From contig NC_134096.1 in NCBI RefSeq assembly GCF_000715075.1, positions 120,464,698 through 120,528,697 on the forward strand: a DNA stretch of 64,000 bases. Direction: 5' to 3'. Below, piece after piece: positions 49,122-62,564 of this stretch. The notes below the pieces were generated by a model. That model saw only the letters and a list, made by a program, of their open reading frames with translations. It was not told where the DNA came from and ran no database searches. The DNA is from Nicotiana tabacum. Its lineage: Eukaryota; Streptophyta; Magnoliopsida; Solanales; Solanaceae. Within the stretch, counting starts at the first letter, position 1, and each line of letters starts with the position of its first letter. The position numbers and the translations under genes are program-made.

Positions 49122-51836
49122 TGTCATGACCCAACTTCTGCTACAGGTCGTGATGGCGCCCAACGTTACCGCTAGGCAAGCCTACATTGAACTAGCTCTG
49201 TGATCCTTTCTTTTAAAGATTTAAAACTTTGTTGATCTTTTAGTTCGTGCATAAATAAGAAATAAGAATTTAAATAAAATGAGAGATAGATGAAATAACC
49301 CAAAAACCCTCAAGTGTCTATTAGCATGAATCACCAAGACATGGTGTCACAAGTGTATGAGCTACTAGTAGAATATACAAAAGAATATTACACTACTGTC
49401 TGAAATGAAATAGACAGAAAATAAAGCAAAGGGAAGACTTTGGCTCAGAAGGCAGCTCACCGCAAAGTCTCGGAGCAGTCAAGGATGCGCGCCGGACTGA
49501 AATTTAGATGCACCTGCCTCAGATCCTGCACATTTAATGCAGAAGTGTAGCATGAGTATATAAACAACGTGTACCCAATAAGTATTTAGTCTAACCTCGA
49601 AGAAGTAGTGACGAGGGGTCAATTTCGACACTTACTATGGGCCAACAATAAAGTATGTGAAATTCTAATTAAACATGATATAAGTAAATGCCAATAGAAC
49701 TCGGAGCAGGAAATAAATAAACAATCCTTTTACCGTCAGTAGATATCAAATCACTTCCCTCACTTAACCATTTAACCTCCCAAGCCAATGAAACAATATC
49801 AAATATAGTAGGGCTTCCAGTATTATTACGCATAAATTATGCCAAGGACGTACGACCCGATCCGAATATACATATACATATACTGTGTGCACTGCCGAGG
49901 GTCGAACGGAACGAACCATAGATGCACCTATTAACCTGCCGAGGTGAACGGTCCGCTCCCATGAGAGTAGTGGAAATTTACCCCGCTCGCGGAATATACT
50001 TGCGACGCGGTTGAACATAGAGTTTATCAAGTTATCATAATATCCCCCAATTCTTTCCAAAATAAGAAAAATTAACTAGAACCCTAAAAAAACTTGGAAA
50101 TACTCAACCTCAGCTCTATTCAAAGCAATTAATAAGCATAATCAAATAACGGTGCCAACAAAGCATGGTGTAAACCTGAAACTACCCGGACATAAGCATA
50201 AATAGTAGCTCTCCCCCCCCCCCCACAAATAGAAGAATATTTTAATTAAGTTCACCTATGGGGTTAATTCCCTCTTACAATATTAGAAAAGAGACTTACC
50301 TTGTCTCAAAGCCTACTTTCCGGTCCAAGATTGTGCTCAAACCCTCAAATTCGGTGCACCAATGACACGAAGCTAGTCAAATGTTATATAAAATGATCAA
50401 TACATGTTCAAAAGTGCATATCCTAACTATCAAAGTGATTTCCAACCATATTTGAAAAATCCTTAAAATTCACCCACGGGCCCACGTGCCCGGATTTCGA
50501 ATATTTTCGAAGAACGTTTTACCCATAACCTCATGAGCACAAATATATAATTTTTACTAAATTCCATAACAAATTTCATGGTTAAATCTCATTTTTATCA
50601 AAAACCTAGATATTCACCTAAACCCATGATTTTCACTAATTTACATGTTATATTCTACCCATAAACTATGTATTTAACTCACGTTGAGTAGAAATTACTT
50701 ACCTCAAAGTGCTAGGTGAAATCCGCTCTCTAAGAGCTCCAAGAATCGCCTAAACAAATGAAATAAGGGAGCTAAAATGCCCAAGTCCCGTCAATAAATG
50801 AGGATTCTGCCCAGCAGTACTTCGGCATTTGCGACGCCGCTTCTATGTCACAAGGCCCACTTCTGTGGAACTCTACAGGCCCTGTGTAGGCCGCATCTGT
50901 GAACGGGATCCCGCTTCTGCGGTCCCACTTCTGCGATGAGAGTGTCGCTTCGGCGGCTCTTACCGCTTCTGCGCTTTCCCCTATCGCACCTGCGCATTCG
51001 TAGATGCGCAAAATCATACGCATTTGCGGTCCATGGCCAAATGCTCCCAAGACGCTTCTGCAGCACAAAACACACACCGGCAAGCTCGCACCTGTGGCCA
51101 AAAGCTCACAGGTGCGGTCACACTAGAACCGATGCACCAGCAGCCCCTTTGAGTCTTAACTCAATCCGCGCATCGTCCGAATGGAATCCGGGGCCCCTGA
51201 GGCCCCGTCCAAACATACCAACAAGTCTATAAACATAATACGGACTTGCTCGATCTATCAAAACGCGTAAGATAACAACAAAATCAAGAATCACACCCCA
51301 AAACCAAATCGAATAAAAATATGAACTTCAAGTTCTTCAATTACTCCCAACGCGCCGAAGCGTACTTAAACTACTCGGAATGACACAAAATTTTGCGTGC
51401 AAATCTTAAATCACCATACAGAACTATTACCAGTCTCAGAATCCCATTTGGACCTCGATAACACCAAAACCTACTCCAAATCAAATTTAAAGAACTTCAA
51501 AACCTTCAAAGAACCAACTTTCACTATTAGGCGCTGAAATGCTCCCGGGTCATCCAAAACCTGATCCGAATATACGCCCAAGTCCGAAATCATTATACGA
51601 ACCTGTTGTAACCGTCAAATCGCGATTCCGAGGTTGAATACTCAAAATGTTAACCGAAGTCAAACTTAGCCTTTTTAGCCTACCTTTAGGAACCAAGTGT
51701 TCTGATTTCAACCCGAACCCTTCCAAATCCCGAACTAACCATCCCCGCAAGTCATAAAACAGTAGAAGCACGTACGGGGAGTCTTATTTAGGGGGACGGG
51801 ATTCTAAAAAGCAAAACAACTGGTCGGGTCGTTACA
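49122..51836 (-). repeat. 3' LTR of element F
   Basis: 2715 bp, closely similar to 57074-59851. It contains the CGCTTCTGCG-rich cluster (50835-51110). ORFs inside on both strands are by-products of this GC-rich cluster. Confidence 0.92.
50835..51110. repeat. CGCTTCTGCG-rich cluster in LTR
   Basis: Repeated 'gcttctgcg', 'cacctgcgc' and 'catttgcgg' words about every 15-35 bp. The same cluster is at 58825-59130 in the other LTR. It holds the same relative place as the GCGATCGC cluster of element C. Confidence 0.88.
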
Positions 51837-51894
51837 TTCTCTACCTCTTAAACAAACATCTGTCCTCGAACGGGTCTAGAATCATACCTAAAGT

Positions 51895-52080
51895 GCTGAA
51901 TAAGTGTGGATATCTGCTCCGCATGTCCTCCTCGGACTCCTAAGTCGCTTCTCGACTGATTGGCCCCTCCACTATACCTTTACCTCAAAAATCCTCTTGG
52001 ACCTCAACTGGCGAACCTGCCTATCAACAATGGCAACTGGCTGCTCCTCATAACCCAGGCCCTCATCTAACTAAATCGTG
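51895..52080 (-). pseudogene. chromodomain of element F
   Basis: After the integrase tail a segment reads DEGLGYEEQPVAIVDRQVRQLRSK and RIFEVKV-W-RGQS with later SEEDMR-like residues. This is the chromodomain motif of Tekay-type integrases, here with a stop in it. Chromodomains steer integration to heterochromatin. Confidence 0.7.
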
Positions 52081-53405
52081 CTGAAGTATAACACGTGTGA
52101 CAAGTTGGCATGATACCTCTGAAGTATAGACACGTGAAAAACCGGATAAACTCCCGATAGACTAGTAGGCAAAGCAAGCTCATAAGCAACCTCTCCAACT
52201 CGTTTCAACACCTCAAATGGGCCTATGAACCTTAGGCTCAACTTGCCCTTCTTGCCGAACCTCATAATCCCCTTCATCGGCGAGACTTTCAAGGGAACCT
52301 TCTCGCCCACCATAAATGATACATCACGCGCCTTCTGATCCGCGTAGCTCTTCTGTCTGGACTGTGCTGTGCAGAGTCGCTCCTGAATCAACTTTACCTT
52401 TTCCAAGGCATCCTTCACCAAATCAGTACCATATAACTTAGCCTCACCAGGCTCAAACCACCCGATGGGAGAACAACATCGTCGACCATATAAAGCCTCA
52501 AATGGAGCCATCTCGATGCTAGACTGATAATTATGGTTGTAAGAAAACACGGCCAAAGGCAAGAATCGATCCCACTGCCCTCCAAAGTCAATCACACATG
52601 CTCTGAGCATGTCCTCCAAGATCTGAACTGTCCGCTCCGACTGCCCATCGGTCTGTAGATGAAATACTGTGCTGAGATCTACACGGGTCCCCAACTCACT
52701 TTGTACTGCTCTCCAGAAATGCGAAGTAAACTAAGGGCTTCTATCTGATATGATGGAAACAGGCACACCATGCAACCGAACTATCTCCTGAGGGTAAATC
52801 TGGGCCAACCTCTCTGAAGTATACGTAGTCACCACTGGAATGAAGTATGCCGACTTGGTTAACCTGTCGACAATGACCCAAACTGTATCAAACTTCTGCA
52901 AAGTCCGCGATAACCTAACTACGAAGTCTATAGTAGTGCGCTCCCATTTCCACTCCGGTACGAAGTTGGACTAATTTGGAAACATTGGGCAGGTGTGCTC
53001 CGTTTACTATTCTTTCGTACTTTCTATAGTCATCTGCTGGATTAGGCCACCTGGCCTCTGGTGCTCGTATTTAACCTGATGACAATTTATGCATCTAGCT
53101 ACATACTCGACTATGTCTTTCTTCATCTGCCGCCACCAATAATGATGCCTCCGGTCGCGATACATCTTCGTAGCATCTGGATGAATGGAATACCGAGAAC
53201 TGTGTCTCCTCTAGAATCCTCTCCCTTAAGCCATCAACATTAGGAACACATAGACGACCTTGGAGTCACAGAACACCATCCTCACCGATAGAAACCTTCT
53301 TGGCACTACCCTTCAGTACCATCTCTCTGAGAACCATCAAATGTGGATCATCAAACTGTCGAGCCTTGATTTGCTCCAACAGTGAAGACTGGGCAACTAC
53401 TCATG
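52071..53405 (-). pseudogene. integrase of element F
   Basis: The best part (52694-52071) covers FHLQTDGQSERTVQILEDMLRAC, WDRFLPLAVFSYN, the GPF-E motif region (RFIGPFEVL) and the C-terminal barrel (VYPVFHVSILQRYH). Upstream, the zinc-binding and core region (53405-52700) is badly frameshifted, with stops within and after the TCQ-like segment. Confidence 0.85.
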
Positions 53406-53412
53406 CAAGAAC

Positions 53413-53960
53413 TCAGCTGGGCTCTGAAATATCCAACCTCACGAGTCTGTTAGCCAGGGACTGAATGTCCAAAGCTAGTGGCCTCTCCTCCGCTGAAATG
53501 AATGCCAAGCTACCCATACTCTTTGCCTTTCTGCTCAAGGCATCCGCGACTACATTCGCCTTGGTCGGATGATAAAGAATGGTGATATCATAATCCTTCA
53601 GTAGCTCGAGCCATCTGCTCTGCCTCAAATTGAGATCCCTTTGATTGAACAATTGCAGCAAGCTACGATGATCCACATAAACCTCACAGGACACCTCACA
53701 AAGATAATGCCTCCAGATCTTAAGAGCATGAACAATCGCGGCTAACTCTAAATCGTGCACAGGGTAATTCTTCTCATGGATCTTCAGCTAACGTGAAGCA
53801 TATGCAATAACTCGCCCCTCCTGCATCAATATACAACCCAAGCCAACGTGTGAAGCATCGCAATACACAGTATACATCCTCTAATCGGAAGGCAACACTA
53901 GAATTGGTATTGTAGTCAAAGTTGTCTTGAGCTTCTGGAAGCTCGCCTCACAATCATCGG
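53413..53960 (-). pseudogene. RNase H of element F
   Basis: [51 protein letters not shown] and [11 protein letters not shown]...ADALSRKA form the Ty3/gypsy RNase H. Stop codons interrupt at about 53790 and 53880. Confidence 0.88.
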
Positions 53961-54584
53961 ACCAACGGAACAGAGCACCCTTCTAGGTCAATCTAGTTAA
54001 AGGTGTTGCAATATATGAGAAACCCTCCACAAACCGGCGATAATAGGCTGCTAACCCCAAGAAGCTCCTAACCTCGGTCGTCGTAGTAGGACGAGCTTAA
54101 CTCTGAACTACCCCAATCTTCTTGGGATCAATCTCAATACCCTCGCCTGATACAACATGCCCCAAGAATGCTACAGAATCTAGCCAAAACTCACACTTGG
54201 AGAACTTAGCATATAGCTTCTGTTCCCGCAAGGTCTGAAGCACCACTCTCAAATGCTGCTCGTGCTCCTCCATGCTACGCGACTAGATCAAAATGTCATC
54301 AATGAAGACAATGACAAACGAATCAATGTATGGCCTGAACACCATGTTCATCAAATCCATAAACATCGTTGGGTATTAGTCAAGCCGAAGGACATCACTA
54401 GAAACTCATAATGACCATATCTAGTATGAAAAACAGTCTTCGGAACATTCGAGTCTCGAATCTTCAACTGATGGTACCCTGATCTCAAGTCGATCTTAGA
54501 GAACACCCTAGCACCCTGCAACTGGTCAAACAAATCATCAATACACGGCAACGAGTACTTATTCTTGATGGTAAATTTGTTCAA
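53961..54584 (-). pseudogene. reverse transcriptase of element F
   Basis: [32 protein letters not shown], then [10 protein letters not shown], then the catalytic FIDD ([10 protein letters not shown], about 54290-54320, followed by a stop), [16 protein letters not shown] and FLGLAAYYRRFVEGFS. A frameshift near 54370 and several stops make it inactive. Confidence 0.9.
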
Positions 54585-55394
54585 CTAGCGATAATCAATG
54601 TACATCCGCATAGTCCTATCTTTCTTCTTCACAAACATCACTGGTGCACCCCAAGGCGATACACTCAGCCTGACAAACCCCTTTGCTAGCAACTCCTCAA
54701 GCTGCTCCTTCAACTCTTTCGGAGCCATACGGTACGGTGGGATAGATATAGGCTGGGTACCTGGAGCCAAGTCGATATAGAAATCGACATCATGATCTGG
54801 TGGCATGCTTGGAAGGTCAGAAGGAAACACATCGGAGAACTCCCGGACTACTGGTACTGAATCAATCGCTGGAGTCTCTGCGGTAGTATCCCGAGCATAG
54901 GCTAGATAAGCCAAACAACCCTTATCGACCATATGTCGAGCCTTCAGAAAAGAGATAACCCGACTAGATGCACTAACAGACGAACCCTTCCACTCCAATC
55001 TAGGAAACTCTGGCATCGCTAAGGTAACAATCATGGCATGGCAATCAAGGATGGCATGATATAGGGATAACCAGTCCATGCCCAGGATAACCTTGAAGTC
55101 GGTCATATCGAGCAACAGGAGATCCGCTCTAGTCTCGTAACCACAGAATGTGACCACACAGGACCGATAGATCAAATCCACAACAACATAATCGCCCATA
55201 GGAGTGGACACATAAACAGGAGTACCCAAGGACTCACGAGGAACATCCAGGAAATGAGCAAACAGAGATGACACATATGAATAGGTTGACCCTAGATCAA
55301 ATAATACCAAAGCATTCCTACCGCAGACAAAAATAATACCCGTGATCACGGCATTTGAGGCAACTACATCTGGTCTGGCTGGAAAACCATACAA
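54585..55394 (-). pseudogene. protease and RT start of element F
   Basis: A 269-residue open stretch. The protease flap and active-site region read VLFDLGSTYSYVSS, where the usual residue after Asp is Pro, Ser or Thr; here it is Leu. GMDWLSLYHAILDC follows. The RT N-terminus contains PPYRMAPKELKEQLEELLAKGF and SPWGAPVMFVKKKD, ending at a stop after DYR. It is the longest open piece of the element. Confidence 0.9.
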
Positions 55395-56882
55395 CCTAGC
55401 TGGAGCGCCGACTGGCTGGCCTCCACCTGACTGAACAGTAGTTGGCTGACCTCCCCCTGCCTGGCCTTCACCTCTAGGATGGCCCCTACCCGCCTGCCCT
55501 CCACCTCAGGGTAGTCGGACGGCTGGTGCTGTAATCATGGGCTGATGGCCATATTGTACTGCCTTGTCTCAAAGTCGGGGACAAAAACCTATTCATGTGG
55601 ACCGGATCCCCACACTCGTAGCAACCTCTCGGCATAATAGACTGATGCCCTGAAGTCTGACCTTGATGGCCTGAATACCCATTGGAAGAACCCTGAATAG
55701 CTGGTGGGCGGTAAGAACTCTCTGGCATGGCACTGAAATAAGGTCACGCTGGAGCACCTCGAGGAGGTGGTAGTGCTGAATATGTAGGCCTGCTAGGCTG
55801 ACCCCTCCCAAACTGACCTCTGCCCCCGAATGTGGCACCACTGAATCCTCTCGAATGACGAAATTGCTTGTCCCGCGACATCTGCTATCAATCCCGCTGA
55901 CGATAACCCTCAATCCTCTGAGCTATCTCTACAACTAGCTGGTAAGAGGTCCCCATCTCAACCTCTCGGGCCATAGTGGACCGAATATCAGAGTGCAACC
56001 CCGCAATGAACCTACGTACTCTCTCTGTCTCAGTAGGTAGTATCATCAATGCATGGCGAGACAATTCAGAGAATATCACCGCATAATCAGACACCGACAC
56101 CTAGTCCTGCCGGAGCTGCTCGAATTGGGATCGCAACTCTTCCCTCTGGGAGGGTGGAATATACTTGTCCAAGAAAAGGCGTGTAAACTGATCCCAAGTC
56201 ATAGGAGGAGAACCTGCCGGCCTGCCGAGAAGATGTGACTGCCACCATCTACGGGCCCTGCCGTCCAACTAAAAAGTAGTGAAGTCCACCCCATGGGACT
56301 CTTATATACTCATGTTGTGCAGTCTGTCCCTGCACCTGTCAATGAAGTCATGGGGTTCCTCATGTCGCTCACCTCCGAAGACAAGAGGGTGAAGCCTGGT
56401 CCATCTATCCAATAACTTCTGCGGCTCGCCGACCGCACCTGGTTTGGGCTCAGGTACAGCTGCTGCAACTGGCTAGGATCCTCCCACGGGTAGTGCGCCC
56501 GGGGTCTGATATACGGCAGCTGCATGTCCCAGAGCCTGAGTAGTAGGGGTCTGTGCTCCCCCTCCCGCCTGAGATGTGGCTGGGTCCGCTGGAAATAAAC
56601 CAGCGTGGGTCATAGTATCTATGAACCGCAGCATACGGCCCATAACCTCCCGAAAGCTCGGTGCTGACATGAAATCTACTGGGGCTGGCTCTGCCGCAGG
56701 CACCTCGCCTTGCTCCTCAATAGCGGGATCCTCTACTGGATCCGCTGGTGGTATAGCTGGGGCAACTCTGGACGTCCTCGTCCCCTACCTCGGGTTGGTG
56801 CCCTCCCCCGGCCTCTGCCTCTAGCAATAGGTGGAACAACTCCTCCCGGGTACGGAACAGCTGCCATGCGCGTTCTCACCAT
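55395..56882 (-). pseudogene. gag of element F
   Basis: Starts at ATG 56882 with MVRTRMAAVPYPGG and an RGRGR-rich stretch. The gag core (MTWDQFTRLFLDKYIPPS, VSDYAVIFSELSRHA, RFIAGLHSDIRSTM) lies at 56210-55900. The zinc knuckle CYECGDPVHM... (about 55590-55630) has its last Cys replaced. At least five stops or frameshifts. Confidence 0.88.
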
Positions 56883-57073
56883 CTATGATAGAATAAGAGA
56901 AAGACATTTAGTATAACATCGCTGCACAATAGGAGATGAAGAAAGAGTAGTTTCCTACCACCCTATAGCCCCTCGAAGATAAGTACAGACATCTCCGCAT
57001 CGATCCGCAAAACTCTATTAGGCATGTTCAAAACTTGTGAGACCTACGTGAACCTAGTGCTCTGATACCATGT

Positions 57074-59851
57074 TGTCACGACCCAAATTCTCCTACAGGT
57101 CTTGATGGCACCCAACGTTACCGCTAGGCAATCCTACAGTGAACTAGCTTCGTGATCCTTTCTTTTAAAGTTTAAAAATTTGTTGATCTTTTAGATTATG
57201 CACAAATAAGAAGTAAGAATTTAAATAAAATGAGAGATAGATAAAATAACCCCAAAACCCTCAAGTGTCTACTAGCATGAATCACGAAGCCCTGGTGTCA
57301 CAAGTGTATGAGCTACTAGTAGAATATACAAAAGAATACTACACTACTGTCCGAAATGAAATAGACAGAAAATAAAGCAAAAGGAAGACTTCGGCTGCTG
57401 CAGAACGGGCTCAGAAGGAAGCTCACCGCAAAGTCTCGGAGTAGTCAAGGATGCGCGCCAGACAGACATCCAGATGCACCTGCCTCAGATCCTGCACAAT
57501 TAGTGCAAAAGTGTAGTGTGAGTATATAAACAATGTGTACCCAGTAAGTATCTAGTCTAACCTCGAAGAAGTAGTGACGAGAGGTCAACTTCGACACTTA
57601 CTATGGGCCAGCAATAAAGTATGTGAAATTCTAATTAAACATGATGTAAGTAAATGACAATAGAACTCGAAGAAGGAAATAAATAATCAATCCTTTCACC
57701 GTTAGTAAATATCAAATCACTTCCCTCACTTAACCATTTAACCTCCCAATCCAATGAAACAATATCAAATATAGCAGGGCTTCCAGTATTATTACGCATG
57801 AATTATGTCGAGGACGTACAAGCCGATCCGATATACATATACATATATTGTGTGCACTGCCGAGGGTCGAACGACACGAACCATAGATGCATTTATTAAC
57901 ATGTCGAGGTGAACGGCCCTCTCCCATGAGAGTAGTAGAAATTTACCCCGCTCGCGGAATATACTTGCGACGCGGTTGAACATAGAGTTCATCAAGTTAT
58001 CATAATATCCCCCAATTCTTTCCAAAATAAGAAAAATTAACTAGAACCCTAAAAAAACTTGGAAATCCTCAACCTCAACTCTATTCAAAGCAATTAATAA
58101 GCATAATCAAATAACGGTGCCAACAAAGCATGGTGTAAACCTAAAACTACTCGGACATAAGAATAAATAGTAGCTACATACGGACTCTCGTCACCTCGTG
58201 CGTACGTAGCCCCCCTCCCCTCCCCCCCCCCACACAAATAGAAGCACATTTTAATTAAGTTCATATATGGGGTTAATTCCCTCTTACAAGATTAGAAAAG
58301 AGACTTACCTTGTCTCAAAGCCTACTTTCCGATCCAAGATTATGCTCAAACCCTCAAATTCGGTGCCCAACGACTCGAAACTAGTCAAATGTTATATAAA
58401 ATGATCAATACATGTTCAAAAGTTCATATCCTAACTATCAAAGTGATTTTCCAACCCTATTTGAAAAATCCCTAAAATTCTCCCCCGGGCCCACGTGCCT
58501 GTATTCCGAAAATATTCGAAAAAGTTGTTACTCATAACCTCATGAGCTCAAATATATGATTTTTACTAAATTCCATAACAAATTTCGTGGTTAAATCTTA
58601 TTTTTATCAAAAACCTAGGTTTTCACTTAAACCCATAATTTTCACTAATTTACATGTTATAATCTACCCACAAACTATGTAAACTTACGTTGTGTAGAAA
58701 TTACTTACCTAAAAGTGCTAGGTGAAATCCCCTCTCTAAGAACTCCAAGAATCGCCCAAACAAATGAAATAAGGGAGCTAAAATGCCTAAGTCCCGTCAT
58801 TAAATGAGGATTCTGCCCAGCAGTACTTCCGCATCTGCGATAATTGGGCCGCATTTGCGGCGCCGCTTCTGCGTCACAAGGCTCGCTTCTGCGGAACTCC
58901 ACAGGCCCAGTGTAGGCCGCATCTGGGGATGGGATCCCGCTTCTGCGACGAGAGTGCCGCTTCTGCGGCTCTTACAGCTTCTACGCTTTCCACTATCGCA
59001 CATGCGCGTTCGCAGGTGCACAAAATCACACGCATCTGCGGTCCATGGCCAAATGCTCCCAAGCCGCTTCTGCGGCACAAAACACGCACCTGCGGGATCG
59101 CACCTACGGCCAAAAGCTTGCAAGTGCGGTCACACCAGAACTGGTGCACCAGCAACTCCTTTTGAGTCTTGACTCAATCCGCGCATCGTCCGAAAGGCAT
59201 CCGAGGTCCCTGAGGCCTAGTCCAAACATACCAATAATTTAATAAGCATAATACGGACTTGCTGGAGCTCTCGAAACGCGTAAGACAACAACAAAACCAA
59301 GAATCACACCCCAAAACCAAATCGAATCAAAATATGAACTTCAAGTTCTTCAATTACTCCTAACGCGCCGAAGCGTACTTAAATTACTTGGAATGATCAC
59401 ACCAAATTTTGTGTGCAAGTCTTAAATAACCATACAAAACTATTCCCAGTCTCGGAATCCCATTTGGACCTCGATAATACCAAAACCTACTCCAAACCAA
59501 ATTTAAAGAACTTCAAAACCTTCAAAGAACCAACTTTCACTATTAGGCATCTAAACGCTTCCGGGTCATCCAAAACCTGATCCGAACATACGCCCAAGTC
59601 CGAAATTATCATACGAACCTGTTGGAACCGTCAAATCCCGATTCCGAGGTCGTTTACTCAAATGTTGACCTAAGTCAAACTTAGCCTTTTTAGCGTACCT
59701 TTAGGAACCAAGTGTTTCGATTTCAACCCGAACCCTTCCAAATCCCGAATTAACCATCCTCGCAAGTCATAAAACAGTAGAAGCACGTACGGGGATTTTT
59801 ATTTAGGGGGACGGGGTTCTAAAAAGCAAAACGACCGATCGGGACGTTACA
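57074..59851 (-). repeat. 5' LTR of element F
   Basis: 2778 bp. It differs from the 3' LTR by small indels (for example extra bases near 58175-58210) and scattered substitutions. The minus-strand LTR starts TGTAACG at 59851. Confidence 0.92.
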
Positions 59852-61739
59852 TTGAAGCCCAAAAAATCATGAGAAACTCAACTGATACAACCACTGACCT
59901 GCGGCCATTCAGACATATGACTAAGGAAAGTAAATTTGTGTATAACTCGCAAGTTTGTAATTCGCAAGTTTGTATAAATGTATAACTTGGACATGCATGT
60001 AATATCTCTATCACAAAACTAGAACACTTAACTGCCATTATTCTAACATGAGCTTAAGACTAATATTTGAAAACAATCTAGACACTTAATCTCAATATCA
60101 TAACTCATTAACCACAATGCATCCTACCAAAGTTATTGTACCTTAAGTTTCCAGTAAGCTGAAATATCAATCTCTTTAGGAAATATTTGCTCACTAAATT
60201 CAGATGAAATTTGCTCCATGGGAAAAAAATAAATAAATAGCGAGGAAAGAAATGTGGTTTAAAGATATCAAAAAATGATTTACCTTGCCAAGTGTAAAAT
60301 ACTTTCGACTTAATCACATACTAATATAGCTTTTAATAACTAGTTTTCCGACTTCTACATCCTTAAGGAACAACACTTCGATGATAAAAACTAGTACAAG
60401 GTGATTAAAAAGAATAAAAACTTGAATGAAGTTCATGAGGTGGTTTCTAAGAGGAGGCTATTGTAATATTAAACACGAGAAGAATATTCTATCAAATTGT
60501 TTGATGCAGTTCACCAATAAGTAAAATGTCTCCAAGAATAACCTGTTTGCAATATTAGGATTGTAAAAATAGCCTATTTGTGGCATCCGTTTAATAAACA
60601 AATAAACATAAGTTGGTGATGACAAAGAGGAGTTGGTTTCAATTTTGCCAATTAGTTACTTAGCAACCAATCTGATTAGATGGGCATCTCAAATACTTAA
60701 TAAACCAAGTAACCAAATACATGTGACATCCCACATTCTCTTTTCATTCAAAAAAATCACAAGATGGACCAACCCCTAAGTCAATTTTGCTTTCCTATCT
60801 TAAAACATTTGTTGAAAAAGTAACGAAGCAAATTAACACAAATTCTTACTCGGAGACCTAAAATCTATGCTATTAGCAACCAATAACTAAGAGAAATGAG
60901 CACTAAATCATTCCAAAAGCTTCAAAAATTACCTAAATTTTAACACTCCAAAGCACCGAGTTATTCAAGTAAAAAAGCCCTAAAATTTCCAAAATATTAT
61001 CAAACCCACTAATTTTAAAGCTTGAGAGTGCAAATATTATATTAAAAAGAAGATCCCATATCATGAAAAAGCCTTAATTGTACACTTTTGAAACAATAAA
61101 TAACCAAAAATCGCTAAAGATCGTGCTTACCCTAAATCTCATGCCGCAAAAATGCACCGATCATCATCAGATGTAATCTCTTCTCCTGAATATGATCATA
61201 GTCCGTAAAGCATCACAATACAGAAATAGAATTAGATTTTTTACCTCAACAGAGCAGAGAGCACCAAATCTAGAGAGAAGAAACGATGAAGGAAGTCAGC
61301 GCTCAATTTGCCTGATAATGACACAAAAAGGCGCGTGTTCACCATCAATAGTGTGTGACCCTATTCAGTGAGGAGCAAGTTCAAGGTGATTTGGGGTTGA
61401 GAAGTGAAACAAGTTAGAGATTTTACAAGGAAGATATTTGTTACTTTAGGGTTTATTTTTGTTCACTTAGTTCTTTTGTATAAAATAGGACAATTGGGGG
61501 TGACAAAATAGGATAAGTTTAGTGGCGACTCCAAAAGTCACCACAAAAGCCCTTATACTTGTGGCTTTTATCAGGGCTGTGGCAAAATACAATAGTTTTT
61601 GTAGAGACTCAATTTCAGTCGTCACTGATAGGCTGCTTTCAGCGACGACAATAGTAATCGCTGCTATACCCTTGTCTTTTGTAGCGACCAAGTGAGTCGC
61701 CACTTAAAGTCGCCACTATAGATCAACTTTCTTGTAGTG
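59852..61739 (+). mobile_element. right part of CACTA-like element G
   Basis: It ends TTTCTTGTAGTG at 61739; the reverse complement CACTACAAGAAA is a typical CACTA terminus. Subterminal GTGGCGACT, GTCGCCAC and GTCGTCGC motifs crowd 61510-61725 in both orientations. The interior (59852-61480) is AT-rich with no gene recognised. It joins the duplicated LINE tail directly, the next bases TTA being a possible 3-bp target site. Confidence 0.6.
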
Positions 61740-61740
61740 T

Positions 61741-62049
61741 TAGTTCTGGTCTTTTTGTTTGAGATAACAGGTTGTGTGTAGCCTTGTTATGGGTCATGTA
61801 AATATTTACTTGGTGATTAATACAAAAAATTTAGTTACCAAAAAAAAAACTTGAGAAACTCATTACTTATTCATTGGTTATCCATTTTCTAAGTGGATAA
61901 TATGGTTATTTGACCCGCTTTTTAAAAAGCTCATTTCCAACTAATTATTTAATGATAATATGGGTGGATAACTGTTTATTTTAACGATGTTTTCACTACT
62001 AATTAACACATAAATGTATTTCAGGAAAAGAAATTAGAAGAGAAGTGAC
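61741..62049 (+). repeat. duplicated block, copy 2: LINE tail and flank
   Basis: Near-copy of 41087-41426: 'gagataacaggttgtgtgta', the A-run, the 'ttggttatccattt' stretch, and GTGAC directly before the LTR. About 40 bp are missing relative to copy 1. Confidence 0.88.
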
Positions 62050-62564
62050 TGTGGGACCAGCCCCAAATTAAAAAGAAAGAAAAGATAAGCAAGTTGACAA
62101 TGAGGAAGGCTGGAAAAAGGTTGCAAATTGCAACCAAAATAATGTGTGGACGATGAAAATTGCAAAGAACCAATCAATATGATTGGCTGAGAGATTGGCA
62201 ACTTTGCCTATAAATAGAGATGCGGCTCTCTCTCTTAAATACACCAAATCAAAGAGAAGCTAAGCAGAAAGCAAAGCAGTGAGAGTAATCCACCGATTGT
62301 TATCTGTGAGATAAATAGTGAGTGACAGTAATATTATAGTGAGGTGTTTTAAATAAAAAGTGTTATTTCTTTCAAAATTTGTAGTAGTCTCTTGACACTA
62401 CTAAGTTGTAATATTATAGTGGTAATATTACTCCGCTCGGGTATTGTATTTACCTCGTTAAAAGAGTTGGTGTCATTGTTACTCTCTTGTGTTATTATTA
62501 TTTTACGTGGATATTATTTATGGGCGGGATATTTTTTTTTCCCAACAACGTGGTTTTAGAGCCA

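Larger units (their letters stand above)
49122..59851 (-). mobile_element. chromovirus (Tekay-like Ty3/gypsy) element F
   Basis: The element is 10.73 kb and lies on the minus strand. The 5' LTR is 57074-59851 and the 3' LTR 49122-51836; both begin TGTAACG and end GTGACA or ATGACA on the minus strand. A priming site (TGGTATCAGAGC, initiator tRNA-Met) is just inside the 5' LTR (57060-57071). A purine tract (gtttaagaggtagagaa on the minus strand, 51837-51853) precedes the 3' LTR. The order gag, protease, RT, RNase H, integrase, chromodomain places it in the chromoviruses. All reading frames are broken. The flanks (atcaa / ttgaa) do not match, so no target-site duplication is claimed. Confidence 0.92.

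Noticed and set aside
50772..51232. Overlapping Cys/Arg-rich ORFs on both strands in the LTR (also 58705-59242)
   Set aside because: They come from the GC-rich CGCTTCTGCG cluster, occur in several frames at once and are present in both LTRs; no domain.
49100..59870. Target-site duplication for element F
   Set aside because: Left flank ends atcaa, right flank starts ttgaa; these are not direct repeats, so no TSD is claimed.
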